A DNA stretch of 54,515 nt from Myxacorys chilensis ATA2-1-KO14. Its GTDB lineage: Bacteria; Cyanobacteriota; Cyanobacteriia; Leptolyngbyales; Leptolyngbyaceae. The position numbers and the translations under genes were made by a program. This document shows, piece by piece, positions 1 through 9,693 of this stretch. Position 1 is the stretch's first letter; every line of letters starts with the position of its first letter. The notes beneath the pieces were generated by a model, which was given only the letters and a program-made list of their open reading frames with translations, was not told the DNA's origin and did not search any database. The stretch lies in contig JAHHHP010000037.1 of the NCBI GenBank assembly GCA_019359275.1, forward strand, positions 1 to 54,515, read 5' to 3'.

Positions 1-77
1 CAATTGAGAAAGCGTTTGCCCAAGTCTCACCTGAGGATCTACAAGCCTGGTTCACGCATTGCTGCTACTGTACCTGA
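1..77 (+). mobile_element. IS630-family transposase, C-terminal fragment
   Basis: An open frame runs in from the left edge (first full codon at base 3) and stops at TGA 75-77. The visible 24 residues end with the motif LQAWFTHCCYCT, which I recognise as the typical C-terminal ending of cyanobacterial IS630-type transposases. Only the tail is in the window, so I cannot say whether the element is intact. A sequence at 102-116 downstream of the stop recurs in inverted orientation at the right edge of the window and may be an insertion-sequence end. Family assignment rests on one short motif. Confidence 0.6.
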
Positions 78-101
78 CTAGATCGAAAAAGGCTGTAATT
101 A

Positions 102-116
102 TCAACACAACCTAGA
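102..116 (+). repeat. 15-mer shared with the right window edge (putative IS terminus)
   Basis: The sequence TCAACACAACCTAGA lies 24 bases after the transposase stop. Its exact reverse complement occupies 54389-54403, next to the other transposase fragment. It looks like a terminal inverted repeat plus part of a target site; that reading is inference. Confidence 0.5.
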
Positions 117-184
117 TGACAGCATGACAAATCGGGGTAGTCCGAACTTCGATCTCATCCTCAACTATTTCCCAACAACTCTTA

Positions 185-3061
185 ATGCACCAACAAACAT
201 ACAGAATAGAAATATTGAACCAGCTTGGTCATTATAGAACTTCTATTACCCATGTCCTTTCAGTTCTCTTAGGCTTCTCAGCCTTCTACATCATCTTCTT
301 CGCGCCAATCCTCCTTTTTAATCGTCTCTTGGCGTATGGAGACGCATTGGCTTACTATTTGCCCGCATTCTCCTCCCCCCGCACACTGTGGACACCGTTA
401 CTCTTTTCGGGATTTCCGATTGCTGCCGATCCGCAAATTCAGACTTGGTATCCGTTATCTCTGTTGTTCTCGCTACTGCCCCACGCCTGGAACAGCTTTG
501 TAATCTGCGCCTACGTCCTCGCCAGTTGCTTTACCTATGGCTACGTCCATAGCCTAACTCAGTCCAAGTTAGCCGCCACAATATCAGGGTTTACTTACGG
601 TTTGAGCGGGTTTATGATTGCTCACCTGTACCATACAACCATGATTCATGCGGCTGCTTGGATACCGCTGATAATATGGGCACTAGACAGGCTCCGCTAT
701 CGATTTGACAAGTTCTGGTTCGGGGTCGGCACAATTTCAGTCGCTTGCTGTTTCTTATCAGGACATCCACAAATCTCAGTTTATGGCATTGGCTTAACGA
801 TCGCCTATGGGATTGTGTTTGGCTGGACGGCCCCACACGGACGATGGAAATACTACCGCCTTGCGTCGGGCATATTTAGCTTAGGTATCTTGCTCTCCAG
901 TATTCAACTGATTCCTACTGTCCAGCTAGCCCCGTTAAGTCTACGGTCAGAGATGACATTCCAAAACTTTGTAGGCTTCTCTTTACCTGCCTGGCAGGCA
1001 GGTCTGTTGCTATTCCCATACCTCACAGGAAAATTTGTCCATTCTGCTGCTCCTGATTCTTCCCCCTCCCTCTACAAAATTGCCTACTGGGGAGAATGGA
1101 ATTGGGCAGAACTAACGGGTTACGTAGGCTTGCTGCCTGTAATGCTAGCGGTGATCGCAGTCTACACCTACTGCAACAGGCAAATGGTCTGGTTCTGGTT
1201 GGGTGTAGGCTTACTGGCGTTGCTCCTTGCTTTTGGAAATAGCACTCCCTTAGCTCAACTTGTCTATCATTTCATCCCTGCCTACAACAAGTTTCGTGCT
1301 CAGGGCCGGCATTTTGTAGAGGTTGACCTAGCATTTAGTGTCTTAGCTGGGTTGGGGGTTGCATCTATGCAACGATTTCTCGCACCCCACCGCCTCGTTC
1401 TCAAAATTGTGTTTGCTAGTGGTAGCGTGATGCTGGCTAGTTTAGGGGCAATTGTTCTATTTTCTAAGCAACTTAAAACTAAAGCTTTAAGTGCAGGAGT
1501 AGATAGCTTACCGTTACTGCCTTGGTCAAATCCTGCAATCGGAGTACCATTAGTTGTCTTCGTGGTTTCAGCTGCAACGCTCCTATACTGGAGCCGCCGC
1601 AAATCTCGATGGAGTTACCTTGCGTTACTCATCGCTTTGCTGATTGATTTAGGCAGTTTTGGACAATTCTCGTATTGGCAGTATTTATTCTCTAAACCAA
1701 GCGCTCTAATTCCAACTGCTTCTGTTCAAACATATCAGCAGTTGACAGAGTCTAGCCAGCAGCGCATCTTAACAATGAGCGGATATCTGGGCAGCCTCAG
1801 TGAGATTATCCCGAATCTATCTCGACTGTGGAGAGTTCCCAATGCAAGCGGCTATACCCCAATGACATTGGCTAGAATTAGCCAGTTGTATTCCATTTCT
1901 GCGGATGGAATTGTGTCTACAGCGAGTTTAGATAAGTCAGATCGCTCGTTAGACCTGATGGCAGTCCGCTACCTGTTTATGCCAACACCTGTCCGCATTG
2001 AGCGGAAGGGTATTGCTTGGTCTGATGAGAATTTATCTTTAACGGTTGGCTCTGGAGACTGTGCCACAAATCTATCTCAGTCTATTACCCTCAATGTACC
2101 GGAGCAAAGAACAACAGCGATTGGCTTCGTAACTTCGCTTGCCTGTTCAACGACGATTCCCAATTTGACACCTGTGGTTAATGTTTCTATCACCGATACT
2201 CAGGGTCGTATCGAAAATCGGAGTCTAAAAGCAGGACCCGATACGGCTGAATGGGCAGCCGATTGTGCCGATATCAAACCTCAGTTGCGGCATCAGCGCG
2301 CCCCTGTCTTTTCAAGTGTCCCAGTTTTGAGAGAGAACTTGACATGCAGCAGCAACAATTATGTTAGTATCCTGCAATTAAATCAGACGCAACCGCTCAA
2401 GACCCTCTCTCTACAGTGGACCGGTGGGCCTGGTGTCATCATGGTAAAAAAAATCAGTTTGATTGATGACACCGATCATTCCTTACTGCTGTCTGACCAG
2501 TCAAGGAATCTGCACAATACTTCTAAGTGGCGGTATGTTGAAACTGTTGGAGATGCGATTGTGTACGAAAATCAGCAGGCAATGCCTCGTGCTTGGTTGG
2601 TTCCGGAAGTGGTTGCCATGGCTCAAGAAGACATCTTACGAACGATCAAAACGTCTAAGCTTCCAGACGGTCGTCCCTACGATCCAAGCCAAATTGCCTT
2701 AACTGAAGAAGACTTCACACTCAAGTCTTTGCCCCAGAAGCTGGCTACTGCCAAAACTACCCTCATTTCTGATACTCAGGTAGAAGTCCAGACAGAATCC
2801 ACTGCACCCGCTTTCTTGGTGTTGAGCGATGTTTACTACCCTGGATGGAGAGTATCAATAGATGGCAAATCAACCCATCTTTTTTCTGCGAACTATGTCC
2901 TCCGCGGAGTGTCTCTACCAGAAGGACGTCACACCGTCAAGTTCGAGTTCAAGCCTCAGAGTTTTCATGTAGGCGTTGGCATAAGTACGGCTGCATTGTT
3001 CGTTTTGGGCTACGTTCTACTCCGCGCCCAATCTCACCTCTCTATTTCTGAAAAGCGCTAA
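185..3061 (+). CDS. YfhO-like integral membrane protein (GT-C-type glycosyltransferase candidate)
   Basis: This 958-residue protein has about a dozen hydrophobic segments from residue 25 to 490, then a large soluble region and a last membrane helix near residues 930-950. The C-terminal signature FLVLSDVYYPGWRVSIDGK, followed by YVLRGVSLPEGRHTVKFEF, is characteristic of the bacterial YfhO family. Family members resemble GT-C enzymes that use polyprenyl-phosphate sugars to decorate lipoteichoic acid or other surface polymers, and the early acidic motif GDALAYYLPAF fits that fold. The gene is followed after 7 bases by a glycosyltransferase of the type that makes polyprenyl-phosphate sugars, so the two probably supply donor and transferase of one glycosylation step. 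The acceptor is unknown. Confidence 0.8.
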   Translation: MHQQTYRIEILNQLGHYRTSITHVLSVLLGFSAFYIIFFAPILLFNRLLAYGDALAYYLPAFSSPRTLWTPLLFSGFPIAADPQIQTWYPLSLLFSLLPHAWNSFVICAYVLASCFTYGYVHSLTQSKLAATISGFTYGLSGFMIAHLYHTTMIHAAAWIPLIIWALDRLRYRFDKFWFGVGTISVACCFLSGHPQISVYGIGLTIAYGIVFGWTAPHGRWKYYRLASGIFSLGILLSSIQLIPTVQLAPLSLRSEMTFQNFVGFSLPAWQAGLLLFPYLTGKFVHSAAPDSSPSLYKIAYWGEWNWAELTGYVGLLPVMLAVIAVYTYCNRQMVWFWLGVGLLALLLAFGNSTPLAQLVYHFIPAYNKFRAQGRHFVEVDLAFSVLAGLGVASMQRFLAPHRLVLKIVFASGSVMLASLGAIVLFSKQLKTKALSAGVDSLPLLPWSNPAIGVPLVVFVVSAATLLYWSRRKSRWSYLALLIALLIDLGSFGQFSYWQYLFSKPSALIPTASVQTYQQLTESSQQRILTMSGYLGSLSEIIPNLSRLWRVPNASGYTPMTLARISQLYSISADGIVSTASLDKSDRSLDLMAVRYLFMPTPVRIERKGIAWSDENLSLTVGSGDCATNLSQSITLNVPEQRTTAIGFVTSLACSTTIPNLTPVVNVSITDTQGRIENRSLKAGPDTAEWAADCADIKPQLRHQRAPVFSSVPVLRENLTCSSNNYVSILQLNQTQPLKTLSLQWTGGPGVIMVKKISLIDDTDHSLLLSDQSRNLHNTSKWRYVETVGDAIVYENQQAMPRAWLVPEVVAMAQEDILRTIKTSKLPDGRPYDPSQIALTEEDFTLKSLPQKLATAKTTLISDTQVEVQTESTAPAFLVLSDVYYPGWRVSIDGKSTHLFSANYVLRGVSLPEGRHTVKFEFKPQSFHVGVGISTAALFVLGYVLLRAQSHLSISEKR

Positions 3062-3068
3062 CTCATTC

Positions 3069-3857
3069 ATGTCACACTCTTTGAATAACACTTCAGTTGT
3101 TATTGTTTTACCTGTCCATAATGAAGAAGCAACCTTAGCTGGGGTTGTAGAAGAAATTGACGCGGCATTTAGCAGTATGGCACTGCCCATGCTGTTGTTT
3201 GTAGACGATGGCAGCTCTGATCGATCACGCGAAATTATCGCTCAACTGATTGGGAGCCGGGGTAAGGTTTGCTGTTTGGCATTTTCGCGAAACTTTGGGC
3301 ATCAAGCAGCAGTGATGGCAGGGCTAGCCTATGCTCCGGATGGCTGCATTGTATTAGTCATGGATGCTGATGGACAAGATCCACCCAGTGTTGCATTAGA
3401 ACTAGTGCATCAGGTACTTTACGGTTTTGATATTGCATATGGCATTCGCCAAAAGCGCGAGGGCAAGAACCGCTTCAAACGACTGGCTTACTGGAGCTTT
3501 TATCGCGTTCTGTGCTGGCTTTCTAGTACAAACCTTCCCCTCGATGCGGGAGACTTTTGTGCGTATTCGTCACGTGCCGCAAGATTACTAGCCAATATGG
3601 GGGAGTCCTATCCCTACATTAGAGGATTGCGGGCTTGGATTGGATTGAACCAAGTCGGAGTGCCTTATTACCGTCCCGATCGCGTTGCTGGAGAAACTAG
3701 TTATAACCTCACACGCTTGATACGATTAGCGCTGGATGGCATTCTAGGATTTTCTCTTAAGCCCTTGAGGTTCTCCCTATATCTAGGTTTGATCACGTTT
3801 CTCCTTTGCCTTCTTTTGGGATTGATTTACCTCATGCTATATGTTTTTAACATTTAG
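3069..3857 (+). CDS. Family 2 glycosyltransferase, DPM1/GtrB type, truncated by an in-frame TAG
   Basis: The product belongs to the family that transfers a sugar from a nucleotide donor to polyprenyl phosphate. The 262-residue open part carries the whole catalytic domain: the N-terminal VIVLPVHNEE strand, DDGSSD, the metal-binding DADGQDPP motif and GDFCAYSSR. It is followed by one membrane segment (LYLGLITFLLCLLLGLIYLM). It ends at TAG 3855-3857, just where the family normally continues into a second membrane helix. The missing part follows in the same frame (see 3858-4046), so the intact gene would encode about 325 residues. It sits 7 bases after the YfhO-like gene and runs into the methyltransferase gene, which points to one transcript. 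The gene may be inactivated, may give a shortened but catalytic protein, or the TAG may be a sequencing error. Confidence 0.85.
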   Translation: MSHSLNNTSVVIVLPVHNEEATLAGVVEEIDAAFSSMALPMLLFVDDGSSDRSREIIAQLIGSRGKVCCLAFSRNFGHQAAVMAGLAYAPDGCIVLVMDADGQDPPSVALELVHQVLYGFDIAYGIRQKREGKNRFKRLAYWSFYRVLCWLSSTNLPLDAGDFCAYSSRAARLLANMGESYPYIRGLRAWIGLNQVGVPYYRPDRVAGETSYNLTRLIRLALDGILGFSLKPLRFSLYLGLITFLLCLLLGLIYLMLYVFNI

Positions 3858-4046
3858 GTTGCAGGGTCAAGCGTGAGGTCAGTGCCAGGATTCACGACGC
3901 TAATTTTAATGATTTTTGCTTTTAGGGGACTTCAAATGATGATGTTGGGCATCATTGGCGAGTATTTGGGGCGGTTATTTGAACAGTCTAAAGGCAGACC
4001 CCGATTTATTATTGCAGAAACACTCGGAAGATTGGAGAAACCATGA
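3858..4046 (+). pseudogene. In-frame C-terminal remainder of the glycosyltransferase (second membrane helix)
   Basis: Directly after the TAG the same frame stays open for 62 codons to TGA 4044-4046. It encodes SVPGFTTLILMIFAFRG followed by GIIGEYLGRLFEQSKGRP, the hallmark second transmembrane helix and tail of DPM1/GtrB-type glycosyltransferases. No frameshift is needed: bases 3069 and 3858 are in one frame. GTG codons at 3873 and 3882 could in principle restart translation, but I see no strong ribosome binding site. The stop overlaps the next gene's ATG as ATGA, an arrangement expected of an originally intact, translationally coupled gene. Confidence 0.85.
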
Positions 4047-4819
4047 GCGTAGTTAATCAAATTGTAAAGTTGAGTTCTCCTGCCAACGTTAGTATGGCAA
4101 ATGCTTGGTTTGATTACGGCAAGGCAAATCATTTTTGGGTGCGTCATCGCAATGCGGTGCTTGATCGGCACTTCAGTTTTTGGGTTCGTCGAGCATCTCA
4201 AATATGTGAGATCGGCTGTGGTAACGGCTTGATTCTGAGCCATCTGGCACAACAGTACAACCGAGCAGTCGATGGTTTTGAGTTGAATGACAAAGCCCTA
4301 CACCTTTGTCCACCATTGCCAGGAACCCTTTATATTTACAACGTCCTTCAACGTCATCCCGATATGGTGCATCGTTATGATGTCCTGTTCATGATGGATG
4401 TATTGGAGCATATTGAGAATGAGGTCGAGTTTTTACAAGCCGTTCGCGACCACCTAATAGAGAATGGCTGGCTAATCATCGGAGTGCCGATGCGCCAACA
4501 TCTGTATTCTGCTTATGACGCAGCAGATGGACATTATCGGCGCTATTCCTCCTCCTATCTAAGCTCCATAGTGCAGGCATCGGGATTTGAAGTAAAGCAA
4601 ATTGTGCAGTGGGGGCACGCATATATTCCCCTTCTAATGTTGCGTCAATGGTTGCTACAGAATAGCAGCGGAGACGAGGCGATTCGCCAGGGATTTGCGG
4701 TTTCTAACCTCGTTAACTCCGTATTATCGATAATCCGTTACCTAGATTTCATCCCTACTTTTGGGATACCAGGGGCCTCCTCGCTGCTTTTGGCGCAGAA
4801 ATCAACTCCAACAAATTGA
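4043..4819 (+). CDS. Class I SAM-dependent methyltransferase
   Basis: This 258-residue protein has the glycine-rich SAM-binding motif CEIGCGNGLILSHL near residues 54-67, an acidic motif at the end of the next strand (GFELND), and the motif MMDVLEHIENEVEFL typical of Methyltransf_11/12 proteins. A later YDAADGHYRRYS stretch is common in methyltransferases of glycan and lipid-linked clusters. Its start overlaps the stop of the glycosyltransferase remainder by 4 bases, so it is the last gene of the YfhO-glycosyltransferase operon. A terminator follows at 4977-5010. The substrate is unknown; a sugar, lipid carrier or quinone-like molecule would fit the context. Confidence 0.8.
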   Translation: MSVVNQIVKLSSPANVSMANAWFDYGKANHFWVRHRNAVLDRHFSFWVRRASQICEIGCGNGLILSHLAQQYNRAVDGFELNDKALHLCPPLPGTLYIYNVLQRHPDMVHRYDVLFMMDVLEHIENEVEFLQAVRDHLIENGWLIIGVPMRQHLYSAYDAADGHYRRYSSSYLSSIVQASGFEVKQIVQWGHAYIPLLMLRQWLLQNSSGDEAIRQGFAVSNLVNSVLSIIRYLDFIPTFGIPGASSLLLAQKSTPTN

Positions 4820-4976
4820 TAGGTTTGTAGGAATTGCTAAATACTCGATTCATTGGGTACTACGCTAAATGAATAGAGCTAAATCACCAAAGCCAACTCT
4901 AGCAAAGCCTTCTGAGTAGAATATCAATAGGTCTAGAACATGACCCAGTAACCTATCTTGAGTAGTTTTTGAAGAA

Positions 4977-5010
4977 GCAGGGACACAAATCGCATCCCCG
5001 CTTTCGCTTT
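4977..5010. terminator. Bidirectional terminator between methyltransferase and glsF
   Basis: GCAGGGA at 4977-4983 pairs with TCCCCGC at 4995-5001 (one G-T pair). A T-rich run follows on the plus strand (TTTCGCTTTT) and a weaker one on the minus strand. It separates two convergent genes. Confidence 0.6.
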
Positions 5011-5025
5011 TCTGCAGGCTGCAAG

Positions 5026-8000
5026 TTACACGGACATTGCAACTTTAACCGCATCCGGATTTGCTTCCGGCGTATCTTTTTCAGACGGCGGTACGACCTG
5101 CCAGAACTTCGGCAAATACTCCGACCAGTCCGCTAAGATGGCTTTCGCTTTCGGGCTACCTGTACGATCGCTGTGCGCTTGGATCAATTCCTTTAACTGT
5201 TGCTCACCCGCAGGTGTGGTCACCCGTTGCACCTTCACAATTTCAGGATTCACTTTTGCTTGGAAGGTATTATTTTCATCCAAGAAGTAAGCGAGTCCGC
5301 CCGTCATGCCTGCGCCCACATTGCGACCCGACCGACCCAGAACCACTACGACACCGCCCGTCATGTATTCGCAGCAGTGATCGCCCACACCTTCGACAAC
5401 CGCTTCAGCTAGGGAATTGCGAACGGCAAATCGTTCCCCCGCTTGACCATTGGCGAAAAGACGACCTCCTGTAGCGCCATATAAGCAAGTATTGCCGATG
5501 ATCACATTTCGAGAAGCATCATAGGTTGCATCAATAGACGGCTTGATCGCAATTTCGCCGCCGTGCATCCCTTTACCCACATAATCGTTGGCTTCACCAA
5601 CCAAGTTAAGCGTCATACAAGGTAGGTTAAACGCGCCGAAGCTTTGACCGACACTGCCTGTGTAGTTCAGCGTCACCTGACCGCTGAAACCAGAGTTACC
5701 GTATTTCGCCGCGATCGCACCGGCTACTCGTGTCGCCACTGTCCGGTCTGTATTCACCACCACTACGTCTTTGGTCAAATTAGCTTGATTGGCGATCGCC
5801 GATTGCACCTTGGCATCTGCCAGCAGGTCGTCATCGACCACATGACCATTACTGTGAACGGTCTCATGCTGAAGCCAACTGCGATCGTTACGAGTATCAG
5901 GTAGCTGAGTCAAACAATCTAAATTCAACGTCTTGGTTTTGGTCAGTTCCACGCCTTCCCGCATTTTGAGCAGATCAGCGCGTCCAATTAGGTCACTTAG
6001 AGATTGATATCCGAGTCGAGCTAATAGCGATCGCACTTCTTCCGCAATGAATAAGAAGAAGTTGACCACATGTTCTGGAGTGCCAGGGAAGCGCTTCCGC
6101 AGTTCTTCTTTCTGGCTAGCAACGCCGACGGGACAGTTGTTGGTGTGGCAAATTCGAGCCATGATACAGCCTTCAGCAATCATGGCGATCGAGCCGAAGC
6201 CGTACTCTTCACCGCCCATCAGCGCCGCCATGATGATATCCCAGCCGGTTTTGATGCCGCCATCGACCCGCAACAGGACGCGATCGCGCAATTGATTTTC
6301 CATCAGCACCCGATGCACCTCGGTTAGACCCAGTTCCCAAGGGCTACCCGCATGTTTAATCGAGCTAAGCGGAGACGCACCCGTGCCGCCATCGTGTCCA
6401 GAAATTTGAATAATGTCGGCATTTGCTTTCGCAACGCCTGCTGCGATCGTGCCAATTCCCACCTCTGCCACCAATTTCACCGAGACTTGCGCCTTGGGAT
6501 TAATTTGATGCAGATCGAAAATCAGTTGAGACAGATCTTCAATGGAATAGATGTCGTGGTGCGGCGGTGGCGAAATCAGCGTCACTCCCGGCTTCGAGCG
6601 GCGCAACATGGCAATATAAGGACTCACTTTTGGTCCTGGTAACTGACCGCCTTCACCCGGTTTTGCCCCTTGAGCAATCTTAATTTCGATTTGCTTGGCA
6701 CTCATCAGATATTCTGGCGTGACGCCAAATCGTCCAGACGCAACTTGTTTAATGGATGAACTGGCGGTGTCTCCGTTCTTCAAGCCTTTGAGATGCGGCA
6801 GGACAGGCGAAAGTCCTTGCTCTACGTCGTTTAGCACCTTGAAGCGAACCGGATCTTCGCCGCCCTCACCCGAATTCGATTTGCCGTTCAGCCGATTCAT
6901 CGCGATCGCTAGCACTTCATGAGCTTCACGAGACAGGGCTCCGAGCGACATTCCTCCGGTACAGAACCGCTTCACAATTTCTGTGGCAGATTCTACCTCG
7001 TCAATGGAGATTGACGGGCGATCGCTCTTGAAGTCAAGCAAATCACGCAGCGCTGTTAGCGGGCGATTGGCTAAATGCCGCTGATACAGCTCGTAATGAT
7101 CGAAGCTCTTAGTTTCCACCGCTTTGTGCAAGTGCTTTGCGAGTTCTGGACTATTCATGTGGTACTCGCCTCCCGGACGGTACTGCACAAATCCAAAGTT
7201 CTCTAGTTTTTTCGCGCTCAGTTCTGGAAAGGCGCGACTGTGGAACGACAGAATTTCTTGTGCCAGATCATTCACGCTCAGTCCGCCTAGGCGAGATGCG
7301 GTGCCACAAAATCCCATGTTCAGCAGGTCGCCGCCAATGCCGATCGCTTCAAAGATCTGTGCGCCCTGATAGCTCGATAGCAGAGAGATTCCCATCTTCG
7401 AGAGAATTTTGAGCAGTCCATCTTCAACCGCTTTGCGATAATTTGCTTGCACTGCTGTTAAGCTTGCCGCTTTAATTTTGCCGCGCTCCATCATCGTCTG
7501 GGTTTTCGGATCTGACCACCACGATCGCACACTTTCTAGCGCCAGATACGGACATACGGCGCTTGCGCCATAGCCGACTAGACATGCGAAATGATGGGTA
7601 CTCCAAGCTTGAGCCGTATCAGCGACTAGCGACACTTTCATTCGGAGCCCCTGACGAATCAGATGATGGTGGACTGCACCTACAGCAAGTAACGGTGGAA
7701 TATAGCTCTGCTCAGCCGTCAAACGAGCCGAGTTGCCGTTTTTATCTAAGCGATCGCTGAGAATCAAAATCTTCTGACCCGCCCGAACGGCTTCAGCCGC
7801 GTCTTGGCACAGTTGAGTGACAGCGCGTCTCAGTCCTTCCGGCCCTTCTGACACTTCAAATAACGTTGATAAACTAGTCGTCTCGAATCCCGATTGCCGA
7901 ATTTGATCTAGTTCAGGCTCACTCAGCACCGGAGATTCCAGCAGCAGCAAATTGGCATATTCTGGCTTTGCATCAAGCATGTTGCCGCGTCCGCCAAGCT

Positions 8001-9693
8001 GCATTGTCAGAGACATCACCAGCTTTTCGCGCAACGGATCGATCGCTGGATTCGTCACTTGCGCAAACCGCTGCTTGAAATAGTCATAGAGGACGTGAGG
8101 ACGTGAGGACAGAACAGCAAGAGGAATATCATCCCCCATACAGAATGTCGGCTCTTTTCCTTGTGCCGCCATTTCCTGAATCGTCATCTCCACATCTTCA
8201 GCGCTATAGCCAAACGCGGTTTGTGCCGTCAATAGCGCTTGAGTTTTAGCTTCTGCGGTGTCAATAAAGGTTTGAGATTGCAGCGATCGCCGATTTTGGC
8301 GCACCCAGTCTCCGTAGGGATGAACTGCCGCGACCCGCTTTTTCAGATCCCAATTTTTCAAGATTTCGCGAGACTCTAGATCAAACGCGATCGTCTGTCC
8401 GGGACCAAGCCGCCCTTTCTCAACAATCTCATCTTCTGGCAACTGAACGACGCCCGCTTCAGACGCAACGACAAGATAGCCATCGCGAGTAATGCTGTAG
8501 CGGGCAGGACGCAACCCATTGCGATCGAGGCTTGCTCCAACTCGCTTGCCATCACTAAATACCAGTAGCGCCGGTCCATCCCACGGCTCTTGAATGCCAC
8601 TGTAATATTCGTAGAAATCTATGATTTCAGGATGCTCTTGCAAATCAGGCTGATTTTTATACGCCTCTGGAACCATGATCATCAAGGCTTCCATCGGAGT
8701 CCGTCCCGATCGCACCAGCAATTCTAAAACGTTATCCAAGCTAGCAGAGTCACTGTTCTCTGGATTAACAGTGGGCTTCAATGCCTCGATTTTTTCACCC
8801 CAGCAAGGATGCGCCAAATCTTCTTGTCGGGCCAACATCCAGTTGACGTTACCCAACTGAGTATTGATTTCACCATTGTGTCCGAGCAATCGCATTGGCT
8901 GAGCAAGCGGCCATTTCGGTAACGTATTGGTGCTAAATCGGCGGTGATAGACAGCAAACGCACTTTGATAAGCAGAATTTTGAAAGTCCTGATAAAACTC
9001 ACCCAAGACTTCTCCCCGCACCATGCCCTTGTAGACGATCGTGCGACTAGAAAACGAGCAAACGTAGAACTCTTCCAGTCCAGAATTTGAGTCTGCCGCT
9101 TTCGCGATGGCGTTTTCAATGCGCTTGCGAATCAGATACAGCTTCCCTTCTAAGTCATCTCCCCGAAGCTGAGCCGACTGAACCAAAATCTGCTCGATCT
9201 GAGGCTGGTTCTCACGGGCTTGAACGCCTAATACATCGGGGTTAACCGGAAGCACTCGCCACCCTAAAACCGATAATCCTTCCTCAGCGACAATTTGTTC
9301 GACCGTCTGACGTGATGTTGACGCGATCGCGCCGTTTTGGGGCAAAAACATCATGCCTACACCCACGCCCTCAGACGGCAACGATGTCCCCGTCGAGGTC
9401 GCCCATTCATTCAGCATTGCCCAAGGAATTGCTGTCATCACCCCTGCGCCATCTCCAGAATCGCGATCGGCGCTACATCCTCCCCGATGCTCCATACAAG
9501 AAAGCGCCGTCAGCGACTTCAACACCAGATCGTGGCTTTCTCGTCCCTGCTGATCGGCAATAAAGCCCACACCACAGGCATCCCGCTCTTCCACAAGCCA
9601 CCGCTGACCTGCATATGTCGCGTTTTGGTGATCCTGCGATCGATTCTCAGATGTTGCACTTACGTTAGTCATGGGATGGTTCATTCCACTCAT
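5026..9693 (-). CDS. glsF: Ferredoxin-dependent glutamate synthase (Fd-GOGAT, large subunit; also called GltB/GltS)
   Basis: The enzyme converts glutamine plus 2-oxoglutarate to two glutamates in the GS-GOGAT nitrogen assimilation cycle. The 1555-residue protein has a class II amidotransferase domain whose catalytic cysteine is residue 40 (ERDACGVGF), implying removal of a 39-residue propeptide. A central domain, the FMN-binding domain ([29 protein letters not shown]) and a C-terminal beta-helix domain follow. The 3Fe-4S cluster ligands are [16 protein letters not shown]. Between [10 protein letters not shown] and [10 protein letters not shown] lies an insertion of about 27 residues ([18 protein letters not shown]...). 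This is the ferredoxin loop of the ferredoxin-dependent type, absent from NADPH-dependent enzymes. No small-subunit gene is adjacent. I found no GTAN8TAC NtcA site in the upstream spacer. Confidence 0.97.
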   Translation of the reverse strand: MSGMNHPMTNVSATSENRSQDHQNATYAGQRWLVEERDACGVGFIADQQGRESHDLVLKSLTALSCMEHRGGCSADRDSGDGAGVMTAIPWAMLNEWATSTGTSLPSEGVGVGMMFLPQNGAIASTSRQTVEQIVAEEGLSVLGWRVLPVNPDVLGVQARENQPQIEQILVQSAQLRGDDLEGKLYLIRKRIENAIAKAADSNSGLEEFYVCSFSSRTIVYKGMVRGEVLGEFYQDFQNSAYQSAFAVYHRRFSTNTLPKWPLAQPMRLLGHNGEINTQLGNVNWMLARQEDLAHPCWGEKIEALKPTVNPENSDSASLDNVLELLVRSGRTPMEALMIMVPEAYKNQPDLQEHPEIIDFYEYYSGIQEPWDGPALLVFSDGKRVGASLDRNGLRPARYSITRDGYLVVASEAGVVQLPEDEIVEKGRLGPGQTIAFDLESREILKNWDLKKRVAAVHPYGDWVRQNRRSLQSQTFIDTAEAKTQALLTAQTAFGYSAEDVEMTIQEMAAQGKEPTFCMGDDIPLAVLSSRPHVLYDYFKQRFAQVTNPAIDPLREKLVMSLTMQLGGRGNMLDAKPEYANLLLLESPVLSEPELDQIRQSGFETTSLSTLFEVSEGPEGLRRAVTQLCQDAAEAVRAGQKILILSDRLDKNGNSARLTAEQSYIPPLLAVGAVHHHLIRQGLRMKVSLVADTAQAWSTHHFACLVGYGASAVCPYLALESVRSWWSDPKTQTMMERGKIKAASLTAVQANYRKAVEDGLLKILSKMGISLLSSYQGAQIFEAIGIGGDLLNMGFCGTASRLGGLSVNDLAQEILSFHSRAFPELSAKKLENFGFVQYRPGGEYHMNSPELAKHLHKAVETKSFDHYELYQRHLANRPLTALRDLLDFKSDRPSISIDEVESATEIVKRFCTGGMSLGALSREAHEVLAIAMNRLNGKSNSGEGGEDPVRFKVLNDVEQGLSPVLPHLKGLKNGDTASSSIKQVASGRFGVTPEYLMSAKQIEIKIAQGAKPGEGGQLPGPKVSPYIAMLRRSKPGVTLISPPPHHDIYSIEDLSQLIFDLHQINPKAQVSVKLVAEVGIGTIAAGVAKANADIIQISGHDGGTGASPLSSIKHAGSPWELGLTEVHRVLMENQLRDRVLLRVDGGIKTGWDIIMAALMGGEEYGFGSIAMIAEGCIMARICHTNNCPVGVASQKEELRKRFPGTPEHVVNFFLFIAEEVRSLLARLGYQSLSDLIGRADLLKMREGVELTKTKTLNLDCLTQLPDTRNDRSWLQHETVHSNGHVVDDDLLADAKVQSAIANQANLTKDVVVVNTDRTVATRVAGAIAAKYGNSGFSGQVTLNYTGSVGQSFGAFNLPCMTLNLVGEANDYVGKGMHGGEIAIKPSIDATYDASRNVIIGNTCLYGATGGRLFANGQAGERFAVRNSLAEAVVEGVGDHCCEYMTGGVVVVLGRSGRNVGAGMTGGLAYFLDENNTFQAKVNPEIVKVQRVTTPAGEQQLKELIQAHSDRTGSPKAKAILADWSEYLPKFWQVVPPSEKDTPEANPDAVKVAMSV

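Noticed and set aside
3855..3857. TAG recoded as an amino acid across the genome
   Set aside because: Several essential genes here (rpsL, tuf, rne) end in TAG at their expected C-termini.
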